From NCBI GenBank assembly GCA_905250125.1, contig CAJNOL010001281.1:1-64000 (forward strand): 64,000 bases of DNA, in the 5' to 3' direction. The notes under the pieces were generated by a model, which made no database searches, had not been told where the DNA came from, and worked only from the letters and a program-made list of their open reading frames with translations. Below, piece by piece: positions 11,322-22,415 of the stretch; positions within the stretch are counted from its first letter, which is position 1, and the number at the start of each line of letters is the position of its first letter. The position numbers were made by a program, and so were the translations under genes. The DNA comes from Rotaria sordida. Its lineage: Eukaryota; Rotifera; Eurotatoria; Philodinida; Philodinidae.

Positions 11322-13944
11322 TCATTCATGTGATATCGTTTTATCGAGCACAATTTTTCCAATATTTTTCTTGCAAAGTTCATTAAGAGAATTAATACTA
11401 TCGATAATCTACAACAAAGAAATAATATAAAAAGAAAAAACAAAACATTAAATTAATTCAAATTAACCTCAAGTATATTATTAAATAATATTTTAGCTTG
11501 ATTTTCTGGTCTTGTTGAACATAATTGAATATACAATGCATACATATAACAATGTTTAATAATATGTATATTTTCTTGATCTTTTATTTGTTGATCTGGT
11601 TGACATATGACTAAAGTCATCATAAGACTATGGTCAACTTGTGTCATATTTAATGCATGAAGACGTTGAGAAAATTCATGTAAAGCGTCAGTAGTTGTTT
11701 TACCAATAAATTTATTCATAAAATAACGTGTATATGGTAATCCATTAGGTGTCATTATATAAGTTTCATTTTTATGAAATAATGGATAATTTAATACCTT
11801 TAAATTAGAAAATTAATTATTAAATTTCTCAAAATAAAACTTACGATCCAAAAATCAAATACACGATTATTTAGAATTTGAATAAAATCAATGGAATTTA
11901 ATTCATTAAGACCAAGCGTCTGGAAATGGAAAAACTTATTGAATCATGAAATAGTAAATTTATTAAAAATAGAATTTCAGAATCAAGTTTAGAGCAGTTT
12001 TTGATTTGTTTTTACCCAATGAGAATTTTTTTTCATTACTACGAGAGACCGACAAGTTTCAGAGCTGTTACGACGTCCACGAGACGCTCCTAACAAGTTC
12101 AATTCTAATTTGGATCTAAGAAACTTTTGTTCTGTTACTGAAATTCTGTTCTCAAAACAAAGCAACAACAAATTTTTTTTTTGGACAGTTCAATTTCAGA
12201 AAATATATTGTTGAAACAGATCTTGCAATATGATCTGAACTTTGAAATGGGAGCTGGTCGATTCCTAATAATTATTTTCTCAATGAATGAAATCGAATCT
12301 TGGAGAAGAAGATTCATAATTTTTTATTAAATGAAATATGTCGAAATGATTAAGTCAATCATTAAAGATTAAAAACTCAAGAATACTATTATAATCTAAC
12401 TTTTATCTAGACTAAATTCCAATTAGAGATTTTGTTTTTTTGAACTTGAAAATAAAATAATCTATTTACATCTCGTGCAAAACCAGTTAATTCATTAACA
12501 TGTACTCCTATACTAGCTTGAACGCCATCCCACATGTGTTCATATGTTATATTGATGTCTGAATAATTTGTAATCTTCAATGAAAATAACAAAACCAAAT
12601 ATTTAATTATTTATTTAATAAAATTCATAATACTTACACCATCATTAATTAATTTAAACATTCGTTTAATAAGTATTCGTAATCTTTTTGTATGTTTTAA
12701 ATAAGATTTAAATACATTCCATCGTATATAACGAAAAAATGACATAATTTCAAAATCAAATTCATAAATAAGAAATGGTTGACAAAGTTTTGGTAAAAGA
12801 TATCTCATTATTTGAAGAATATTTTTCTTTGAATAATGTAAATTACAATTTAATCTATAATCAATTAAAATATTTTCATTTATATTTGATATATATTTTG
12901 ACACAGTCATTTGAGTATTATTGTCTATTGATAAATCATTATTGAATTTAATTGAATTTGTCCAATTTTCAGATAATTTTAATGAATAGAGAACTGATGG
13001 TAAACGAAGTAATGATAAATTATGATTAAAATTATTCGATAATGATAGTGTTAATTCAATTAAATCAATAGAAGGAAATGGTTCTTTTAGAGACTGTAGG
13101 ATTTCTAAAATAGAAAAAAAAAGCTTATGATTCAAATAAAACTTAAAGCAAAGTACATTTGAACTTATTTTAAAAATTATCTACCTGGAGAATCGACAAG
13201 CATATATGGATTTTTATTGTTTGATAGTTGTGTATTATCATTAATACTATTTCCTGATGGTGAAGATGATGTCGATTTAACCATTTGATTCGATGAATTC
13301 CCATCAAGATGAGGTGAAAATATCATCACTTCCATTTTATCATCTTCAATTTCATGATCTATATTTTTTTCTTGACATTCTTTATAGTAACATAATGCTT
13401 TTTCTTTGATTTTTTTTGGTATTCTACCCATTTTTACATTATCCATTGACATACCTTGTTCAATACATCGATTAAATCGACATGATTTACATCGATTACG
13501 TGTTCCTGTACTAACTATACATTTATTAGCAAACAAACATTGATTTGAAACACCTCGAGTAATTGATCGTTTGAAAAAACCCTAAATACATATTATTCTT
13601 ATAGATGAAATAGCAAAAACAAAAAACGAAACATACTTTACATCCTTCACATGTAATTACACCATAATGAACTCCAGTAGCAACATCATGACAGATACGA
13701 CTACAAAGGAAAAACAAACAGATATATTAAATGAAAAAATGATCTCGTGTTTATTTTTGATTTCTTTCAAATTTTTAATAACTTACCATTTTCCAAATGG
13801 AAAAGATTGTGTCTTTTTTATTGATTTTTTATCAGAAATCGGTAATAATTCTTGATGTTGATTTTGTGAACTAATTTGTTGTTCTTTTTGTTCTGATTGA
13901 CAAGAAGATGTTGATATTTGTGTCGATGAAAAATTCATTGTCAT
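11322..13944 (-). CDS. Nuclear receptor with NR1-like DNA-binding domain
   Basis: Eight exons: 13944-13787, 13700-13637, 13581-13185, 13104-12638, 12574-12470, 11919-11845, 11797-11468, 11408-11322, all with GT-AG introns and summing to 561 codons (560 aa). A Gln/Ser-rich N-terminus (1-52) precedes the two-zinc-finger DNA-binding domain (about 53-118): CRICHDVATGVHYGVITC, P-box EGCKG (71-75), then GFFKRS and RNRCKSCRFNRC. The following GMSMDNVKMGRIPKK resembles the hinge of NR1 members such as Rev-erb/E75/ROR. The C-terminal 350 residues form a ligand-binding domain (WDGVQASIGVHVNELTGFARD on helix 3; LHALNMTQVDHSLMMTL around helices 7-8). It would act in the nucleus as a ligand- or heme-regulated transcription factor. 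The first finger has His-Asp where Gly-Asp is usual. The 550-bp intron 12469-11920 is much longer than its neighbours. The subfamily assignment is tentative. Confidence 0.88.
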
Positions 13945-16650
13945 TTCAATAAATAATTATAATAAATAACATTGTAAAATTAGTCAGATTCACCTAAGTA
14001 TATAGAAGTGACTGGTTTATAGTGAACTACAATGTTGTTCTGTTGCCATATGTTCCTAACATTAAAGATGTCATTAGTTTGAGACGACAGATGCGCAAAA
14101 GAAAAGAAAAGAAAAGAAAAGAAAAGAAAAAAAGCAAAAAAAAACACGTCGGTATGTCAATATGTTCACGGACTAGTTAGGTTTCTGTTCTCTTTCATTT
14201 TATTATTTATTCGATGGATTGTTTGCGTGAGTAAAAAAAGAAGAAAAAAAGAACTCGACATACATTTCTCAGCATAAAAAAGAGGGTATAGTAGAGATTT
14301 ATAATAATAATAAACTTATGTGTGCGACGTGTTATATCATAATTCTTTTTTTCTATCATATTGATACATTTTAGGTCTATCAGAGATTTTAAATACACAT
14401 TGCTCGTATAAAGTTCTTTTACATTTCATGAATTTCTTAAATTATCTTGAATTTTGAACTATTGAATTGTGAGTTTTACGCTTAACTAATTGTTTATAAA
14501 GAAACTAATAGAATTGTTTTCAATAATTCAGATTTGAATTTTGAATGATACATATGTAAGAGAGTTACATCTTTTGATACTTTAGAATGAAGTCTGATTG
14601 CTATTATTCAGGATACTTTGTCGGAATATTGATATTTTAAAAAGAGCACGTTGTCACGTAAAACACACTATAAAATAATATTTATCATGTAGAGTTTTAA
14701 CTGCTAACCTAGTCGATTGTCAAATATTTGATGGTACTTATATTAACAACATCCTGTAAAAAAATAACATTGAATAATTATGGAAAGTGATAAATATATA
14801 TGAATTTTCACGTTCATATTTCTTTATCTAATACTCATTATGTCAAACATTATCGGTTTAACACAAGCTTAACATGATCATGTTCTCAGATATATTTGAT
14901 CAAATTTACTGAAGAATTCAATCAAGCATTCTTTTTGCTATGCACTTATATTTTTCATTCATGGGATTAAGATTTTGATGTAAGCAATTTAGTACTTGTT
15001 CTACATGCGGAACTAAGTTGTCTATCAAATTGTATTATTTTCAATAGAAGTCGTTGGACAGACAAAAAAAAGGGAGTTCGAAGTCAAAAGATTGATATTT
15101 CGACTATAAACCTTGAGTGGATTTGCTCGATAACTTGTGTTGATTCTCTAAATGTTTATGTTAGATGCGGAAAGTTCGTTCTTTATGGAAGGATATTAGT
15201 TTTAATGAAGATTGCCGAACAAACATGATCTTTATCAGTATGTCCTCAGTGTTGGTTTTAAATGTTTCGAAATGCTGAACTTTAATTTTCTTTTGAATGA
15301 TAATAGACTCTCTGAAGACAGTCTGTTACCTGATAAAGTTCTTTTCTATTTGTATGGATCGATTGAATGACTTCATTTAACAATTATGTGAATGATATTT
15401 TAATCAGCATAAAATTTGCTTCCTATCAATTAATTAATTACTTGATAGACGTGAATTTAAATTGATTATAAACATTTAAAATTCGTCATATACCACATAT
15501 ATATTATATCTGATGTTTATCGTGATATAAATTATTGACATATAGTTCATAGATTTAAATATTTATCTGTATGTCAAGATTACTGTCAGATTTTCATGCA
15601 GCTAAATATTTTAATTTTGGAGAACATTTCAGACGAAAATAGTAATAATATATCATACTTATTAAAGATATGCATTATTAGACATGTGAAGCAGAATTAG
15701 AAGTTTGAGTGCAACAATTGAGAAAAAGCGTATTACAAAAAACTCTTAGTGCACATGTACGATAAAAAAGAATAGTATTTGACATAAAGTATTTAGATGT
15801 GATATAAAGAATAACATGATTAGATAGTACAGGTGTAAAATGAAACTAAAGAACTATAATATTTCAAAGAATTTATCTAGATAGCATCGTAGAAGCATTA
15901 GTAGTTGGCATGCAAAACATTAGCAATAAGTAATATTAAAATTCGATAATAATAATAATAATAACATGATTTTGAAGTGTATTGAATAGAATAAATGTAA
16001 ATGATGAAAATAGTTTTTAGTAGTCCATTGTACAGGAAACATCTTTGCAAGAGCAATAGATAGACCAAACGAGGAGTGGGTAGCAGTTTTCTTAAAGTTG
16101 ATGGAACGTGTCAGTAACGTTATAGACAGTGTGGGTAAACGATTAGTCAAAGTATAATGATCGATGAAGCAAAAACTTCATGTTGGTTCTGACTCTAAAC
16201 ATTGGCACCTAACATATCTCTTATATGTACATCTTACTTGAATGTGCTTCAGATGAAAAAAAAGTCATTCTAATTGTACGGGCATACTCTATTTTAATTT
16301 TGCCATTTTTTATAGATCAGAAAATGGTAATGAATTTGTTCGAATTAGTCTCAATGTGTCATATTCATTGAAAAGAAAGAAAATGATGACAAGCAAAGTT
16401 AGTATGATTTCAATTATCAATCGTACGTTCAAATCTTCTTGTTTTGTATCATGTCATCAGTCATCACTCGATGAAGTAATTTGTCAAGAAGGTTCTTTTG
16501 CATTGATTTTACTTCAGTCGGCTCCTCTTTAATCAATTCTATTCAAAAATGGTGATTGAAGCCAACACTGATCTAAGTCCAAGCGATTTGATACACTCAC
16601 ACGCAAAAAAAAACGTAAATGTGCGACGTAGACTTAAATAAAAATATAAA
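13945..16650. other. Intergenic, no gene recognised
   Basis: Upstream region of the nuclear receptor plus about 2 kb of AT-rich DNA. It contains an (AAAAG)n microsatellite at 14097-14132 and an (AAT)n run at about 15947-15963. ORFs at 14207-14398 and 15920-16150 have no recognisable domain. No RNA gene seen. Confidence 0.5.
14097..14132. repeat. (AAAAG)n microsatellite
   Basis: About seven tandem GAAAA units, ending in an A-rich run, some 150 bp upstream of the nuclear receptor start codon. Confidence 0.85.
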
Positions 16651-16656
16651 ATAGGA

Positions 16657-17165
16657 ATTAGACAATTAACTGTTAAAATTCGTGGTCCAAAAAGTGCTTT
16701 TCGTATTGAAATGCAACGTAAATATTTACAAGGTCGTACAATTATATGTTAATATGATCCAACTGAATCTGAGATTTATTTTAGATCAGTTAAATGGAAT
16801 GGTGAACATATAGGTGCCCAAACAGACAAGAGTTTGAAAACACGCGTTTAAACGCATTTTTTTAAATTCTGAAGTAAAAGCGCGTATTAACGCTCATTTT
16901 TTATATTTTTCGCCGTTTTCAAGTTGTGAGATTGAAAATGTTGTACAAACACGTGTTTCTTACATTTTTTTAATCAGTGTGAATGGATCACAATCGCGAT
17001 TTCCATTTGGTGCGTTTAAATGCGTGTTTCCAAATACTTGTCTGCTTCGGTGATTCACCGTTTCGTATAAATATATTCAAATGTCAAGAACAATTAGATC
17101 AATTTCGATATCAATTCAATGTTTATCATATATTTGAGCAAAAGCAGAATAGTAAACTTTAGTGC
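16657..17165 (+). pseudogene. Filamin (ABP280)-type repeat fragment, split by a MITE
   Basis: The plus strand encodes VKIRGPKSAFRIEMQ, then after an in-frame TAA (probably from CAA) YDPTESEIYFRSVKWNGEHI. After the 232-bp insertion at 16817-17048 it continues as DSPFRINIF and ends at a TAG near 17163. The pattern GP...CxYDPTExxxYxxxVxWNGxHIxxSPF is that of filamin immunoglobulin-like repeats, known in filamins and TRIM-type proteins as actin- or partner-binding modules. Removing the insertion and one copy of its 4-bp duplication restores the reading frame exactly. No further exons were found nearby, so this is an isolated dead fragment or retained relic. Confidence 0.6.
16817..17048. mobile_element. 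MITE, 232 bp, about 40-bp imperfect terminal inverted repeats, GGTG duplication
   Basis: The left end (CCCAAACAGACAAG ... ACACGCGTTTAAACGCA) is matched by the reverse complement of the right end (GAAGCAGACAAG ... ACACGCATTTAAACGCA) over about 40 bp with few differences. Direct GGTG copies at 16813-16816 and 17049-17052 flank it, and removal of one copy restores the host filamin frame. There is no coding capacity inside. The internal sequence repeats GCGTTTAAACGC-like and GCGTATTAACGC-like palindromes. The superfamily is not clear from the ends. Confidence 0.85.
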
Positions 17166-17171
17166 AACACA

Positions 17172-17292
17172 TTTGGGGATGTGGGTGTAAGTGTATGGGT
17201 GAGGATCTTCTCTTTACACTCACACCTACATGTTACATCCACACCAACCCACAGTTACATCCATTCTCCACACACACACTCACCCCCACCTC
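17172..17292. repeat. Degenerate inverted GT-rich/AC-rich cassette
   Basis: GGGGATGTGGGTGTAAGTG-like sequence (about 17173-17205) turns over at ATCTTCTCTTTACACTC into AC-rich sequence with CACACCTACA, CCACACCAACCCACAG and CACACACACTCACCCCCACC to about 17290. It has the same head-to-head strand order as the array at 8.1-8.5 kb but is more diverged. Confidence 0.7.
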
Positions 17293-17700
17293 ATCTAAAC
17301 AAACTTTTAAGAAACTAGTTTTTAATTTATAATGTAGACGAAAGCTCCTGAATATACAATCGTCGCGCCGCGTCTCATCACCGAAGGCGACGAAATTCTT
17401 GCATTTCACCATCTAGGAGCTATCAAGTGTCAATCTTAATTGATATCTCTGCAGGACAAATGTTGTCGTTCAATTGAATTTCATATGCCAGACAAAATTC
17501 GATTGCGGGTGGAAGGACTTAAGACTCAGGCATAGCTCGGACCCTTAAGAGGCAACTGGATGCGATCTCAAGTGTCACTATGAAGTGGCTGATGACTATA
17601 ATGAGGCGATGATAAAATGAGTTGAGAACGAATGAAGATTTTCAAATTTATTCAACAAAAAATGATGAACACGAAACAGATGATGGCACTCAATAGGATA

Positions 17701-18672
17701 CAGTACTGGCCAAAAGTATCCCCACACTTGAATCTCAGTCACTACAAGAGCTATTGCTCTGAAAACTTGACTGTATATAGATCTCGATTAGTGTGGGTCA
17801 GCGGCGAAACTCGCGCCTTCATAGCCTAAGTCATTAGAGAGTTATGATGCATGGAATTTATTTCCATTGTGAACTTCATAACTCTAGAACAACAAAGCCT
17901 AATGGGCTGCGAGACGTGTCACTCTGTAGCCCTGTATATTGGCTATTTGTGATAAAAATTTCATCAAAATTCATTGGGTTATTGTGAAACTAGATTTATT
18001 TTACTATAAGGATGGGTATGCTCAGAAACTGTTAAATCTCATTGTGTGACTCATAATTCAGCGTAGATCCGACAGATCGACTTCAAGCTTACAGGAAAGG
18101 TAGCCCTACAGACTTTTATTCTTCTCTGAAATTTTCAGACTTATATCACGTACTGGAAAGAAATGGCACTATGCTCAAGTTNNNNNNNNNNAACTTGAGC
18201 ATAGTGCCATTTCTTTCCAGTACGTGATATAAGTCTGAAAATTTCAGAGAAGAATAAGAGTCTGTGGAACTACCTTTCCTGTAAGTTTGAAGTCGATCTG
18301 TCAGATCCACGCTGAATTATGAGTCACACAATGAGATTTAACGGTTTCTGAGCATACCCATCCTTATAGTAAAATGAATCTAGTTTCATAATAACCCAAT
18401 GAATTTTGATAAAATTTTTATCACAAATAGCCAATATACAGGGCTATAAAATGATATGTCTCGCAATCCATTAGGCTTTGTTGTTCTAGAGTTATGATGT
18501 CGACAATGGAGATAAATCCCATGCATCATAACTCTCTGATGACTCAGACTATGGAGGCGCGAGTTTCGCTGCTTACCTACATTAATCGAAATCTATATAC
18601 AGTCAAGTTTTCAGAGCAACAGCTCTTGTAGTGGCTGAGATCCAAGTGCGGGAATACTTTTGGACAGTACTG
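17701..18672. mobile_element. Tc1/mariner-type element with very long inverted repeats (foldback), TA duplication
   Basis: The left end CAGTACTGGCCAAAAGTATC is mirrored by the right end GATACTTTTGGACAGTACTG (right copy diverged by a few bases), and each end abuts a TA (17699-17700 and 18673-18674). This is the target duplication of Tc1/mariner elements. The inverted arms are about 480 bp each and run into a 10-N assembly gap at 18182-18191 in the centre. The arms differ at several percent of sites by eye, so they are not a simple assembly duplication. No transposase is visible, so this is a non-autonomous element or a collapsed one with its centre missing at the gap. Confidence 0.85.
18182..18191. 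other. Assembly gap (10 N)
   Basis: Ten N at the exact centre of the inverted repeat 17701-18672. The true loop length is unknown. Confidence 1.
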
Positions 18673-19614
18673 TAACGATGATTTTTCGATCTATTGATAG
18701 AGAATTTTCTGCTCTCTCGATTTATATATTACCTGTTTTTGTCAGGCATTCGTAAGCAAATTCAAAGGAGAAGAAAGAACTTATTTGAACACCATGTCTA
18801 TTAAAATGCGCATAAATAATGAATGGAAGGGAATTTCAAAATTTTGTTTGGACAAAAGTTGGCGTTCTAAGTGATGAAACTATTGTAAGTAGTCCTTAAA
18901 TCACTGTTAGCACATGCATTTTAGTGGTAGTCATGTAAAAATGACTAATTGATATCACACATATGTGTTCACGAAATTGTTCGGCTCATTCGTTTTTTCC
19001 TGATATGTAGCTATAACTTATCAACAGCGTAAAATACATCAATTCAAAAAGTGACATCGTTAGACGACCTTGTTATATACACGAACACCATCGCTTTTGT
19101 CATGTGTCACAATCTTCAATAAGAAATTCAATTACCGAGAACGAAATGGTGATCTTGACAATATAATCTAGCCTGGGCTATGGTATTTCTAACACTTTTT
19201 TCTGCTGATTGTACACATATTGTGATCCTTCTTCGAAACATATGCTTAGCTTTCATCTTCAGTGCTGCAAATTTTTATTCTATTATTCAATACAACTTCA
19301 TTTCCTTTCATCCTATTGGCACATCATCTGTACATTCTATCGTTGAATATTATCCTAGTATCAACATCAATATTAATTACCTTTTGATTCTTATATTTCA
19401 CAATTAGAAGTTCGAAAAATGAAATTGAACTAAAATAATGTCAACGCGTTAGAAATCTATGTCTTTATAAAATACTCAGTCCATTCGATTAATCAATTTT
19501 ATTATTCACTCAATGTTCGAAAACATTGATTGACATTAAGTTTAATAGTTCAAAGCAAAGATTGATAATAATGAACAGAACACAAAAAAGTTCTAGCCTC
19601 AATATAGAATTCTA

Positions 19615-20870
19615 ATATGTTTGTAGGAGAACATTAAGATTGTCAATGTCCTCGTTAACGATAACTAAATCCAACTTTCTGTCATTATTAAAGTCACCAA
19701 GGACAACAGATAATGAAAAGAATTCCATAACTGATCAAGAATAACTTTGAATTGAAAAAGTTACCATTTCCATATCTAAGAAGGACACCGACACTATTCG
19801 AACCATGATTCACAACGATAATGTTCTAATAAGGTATCGTTGTTCAACGAAAATCGATCAGATATGTTATTTGTTTAGTAAAAAAACCATTACTATATCC
19901 GAAAAGAAGTGCTCATAATAATGTCATAATTGTTGGTAATGACAATATGAAATCTCGTATCATTGTTTAAATCACCAGTAGCTACTGAAAATGGATCTCA
20001 GAGCTAGTAGAACATTATATTTGTTTGTCAAAAGAACCGTTTCCATACGCGAGATGGACGATGATATCCAATCGACTATCATTGTTAAAATCATTCACAA
20101 TTGCTGATTTCGAATTAGGATCAGTCGAAAACATGATTGAATTTTTAAAGCATTCATTTCCATATCTAAGAAGGACACTTACAGTGTGATCTTCCTTATT
20201 AGCGGCGACAATATCGAATCTTGTATCATTGTTTAAATCATATGAATAGCGACAGACAGTAGTTGAGAGTCAGTTAAATACATTATTGCATTGGTAAGAA
20301 TTCCTAGATCGTATGCAACAAGTACATTCACATCATCCGTATTATTATATGCGACAGTAATATTAGAGTATCTATCATTATTAAAATCATCAGCAGCGAC
20401 AACAACGGGAGTGTAAATTCAAAACTAATATCATAACTTTTTTTGATGCGAAAACATTCCATTCCCATTCAGTCATTCGACATTTTTAGTAGTTGAATTA
20501 GTGTTTGCGATATCTACATAGCTGAGTGTCATTATTGAAATCACCAAAAACGGATCGAATTCGGATGAAAATTTAGTCCCATCTAACTTGCACAAATGTC
20601 GTTGTCATATCCAAGAATGACATGTACATTATTAGTATCATAGTTGACAACGACGATATCTATTAAACGATCTTCGCACGGATTAGAGCCATCGGAAAAC
20701 GTCATATGATTTTTAAAAGATCCATTACCATATCTGAGAAGTACATTAACAGTATCAGTAGCATAATGAGAGACAACTGATACTATCAGTGCCATAGTTT
20801 GCAGTGACAATATCGGGTGATGTATCGTTTGTTGAAATCTGCAATGTGGAGTCAGAGTAAACAACATGAA
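19615..20870 (-). pseudogene. VCBS/FG-GAP repeat protein fragment, frameshifted
   Basis: On the minus strand, copies of a motif of the form DFNND-xx-LDIVVxNxxTxNVxVLLGYGNGSF recur about every 150 bp (near 20840, 20650, 20530, 20380, 20230, 20070, 19960, 19660). One 94-residue frame (20867-20583) shows two full units with VNVLLRYGNGSF and IDIVVVNYDTNNVHVILGY. The first-recognised unit at 19690-19620 reads GDFNNDRKLDLVIVNED. Other units are in different frames or interrupted. FG-GAP/VCBS repeats form extracellular beta-propellers and are very abundant in bdelloid genomes. This locus lacks an intact start, signal peptide or continuous frame. Confidence 0.75.
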
Positions 20871-21985
20871 TTATTTAGATTATTATAGTGTTATTTTTAG
20901 AATTTCTCGACAAATTCTAAGATTAAAAAAAAACAATATAGTTGTTTGTTTTGATGAAATGAAATAAACTATTAGTATACCAACAATTATTATTATAATT
21001 ATGAGTATTGCACTAGTTTCTTTTTTTGTCTGACTTACTTAACTGAAAATATTTATTGAAAGATGCCTTTATTTTGTTTAACTGATAGGTTTAAATATAT
21101 TTAATAACAAAACTTCTATTACTGAATTTTACTTTTGATTTCTGATTTTATCCTAATCAATTCTATCAAGGAAAAAAAAATCCGTTTGCATTTTCTAATT
21201 CGATGATTAAGATAAAAATTTTTAATGAAACCATCAATGAATCAAATGTGTTTTTATCAGTTCATCTCAAAAGGGAACTTTTACAACTATCGAATCGCTT
21301 TTTGATCTAGGCGATGTTCATTTAATGAGTAATAGAAGAGTCTGGAATGGTTTCGTTTTCAGGGCCTTCAATCTTGAGCTATCAACATTTTACTAGATTT
21401 TTTTGACAAAAAGCTGTGACCATCTGAAAAATCGACTGTCGATTTCAAATTTTGCACCAACAAAATTCTCAATGAGATAAGCTCATTGGGTAAGCTGTAA
21501 CTTTTCCAGTATCACCTATCTTGAGATATGGAGTATTCAAAATTCTGTCATATATAAAAGCAAGATTTAACATCTGGAAAGATTCCTTCATCAGGTTTCA
21601 TTTCGATTTTTGTTTCCTTGAAAATAAAATTTCATATACCATGGTTAACTTTTGCTTTAATGTAATATGTTGGTCGATTAGAGATTGGGCGTATTGCAAA
21701 TAATTAATTCAAGAACGACCAGAATTAACGTCTATGAAATGTCAATAATTTTTTTAACTTGAAAGTCGAATTCAATTATTGAAGACTTTTTCAGATATTC
21801 AACTAGTTATCAAATGCAATACCTTGTATGTGTGTTTCTGTGGCTTCTACATTGAGAGAGATACCATATGTATGTATGGGTTTCATTCGACTGCAAACGG
21901 TAGTGTGAAGGTTCGAATGTTGATCATCGAAAAAAATCGATATCTCGTTAAAAATGAATTCTTATATCCATGACTAATGAGAAAA
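20871..21985. other. Intergenic, nothing recognised
   Basis: AT-rich stretch between the FG-GAP fragment and the inverted repeat at 22.0-22.4 kb. ORFs at 21521-21703 and 21779-21973 have no recognisable domain. Confidence 0.45.
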
Positions 21986-21988
21986 CGA

Positions 21989-22415
21989 CCTCCATTGCTT
22001 TTTAATCGAGAGGCCATGATGAGTAGTGTAAAAGCATAAGAGGCTTCGGCTGTGTGAGTCTTTGTTCTTGGGATATCGAATTTTTACTGCACTTTTTAAT
22101 AGGAAGTTGTAATCTCTCTCAAGTCGCCATGAAAATGAAACTTTGCATAAATGAAAGTCTTAATGACATTAGTTCATTGTGAAAGTTTCAATAATTCAAG
22201 TATTTGGTATCCTGAGCTATCAGTATCACAAAATTTTCCAGTAATGATATTTCAGAGTAGAAGATCCAAAAATCAGTGAAATCTTCATTTATGCAAAGTT
22301 TCAAGTCGAAATTCGATATCTCGAGAACACAGGCTCACACAATCAAACTCACTCAAACCTTTACACTACTCATCATAGCCTCTCACTTAAATGTAATTTC
22401 AATCAAAAAGCGATC
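21989..22415. repeat. Imperfect inverted repeat (foldback-like)
   Basis: The left arm (about 21989-22175) contains GAGGCCATGATGAGTAGTG, then a GTGTGAGTCTTTGTTCTTG block, GATATCGAATTT and ACTTTGCATAAATGAA. The reverse complement of the right arm (about 22265-22415) carries GAGGCTATGATGAGTAGTG, GTGTGAGCCTGTGTTCTCG, GATATCGAATTT and ACTTTGCATAAATGAA in the same order. The arms are diverged and separated by about 90 bp. No target duplication was identified. Confidence 0.65.

Noticed and set aside
17701-18672. A chromosomal palindrome of the kind once reported for bdelloid allelic regions
   Set aside because: The arms end exactly at TA dinucleotides with Tc1/mariner-like terminal sequences, so a transposable element explains it better.
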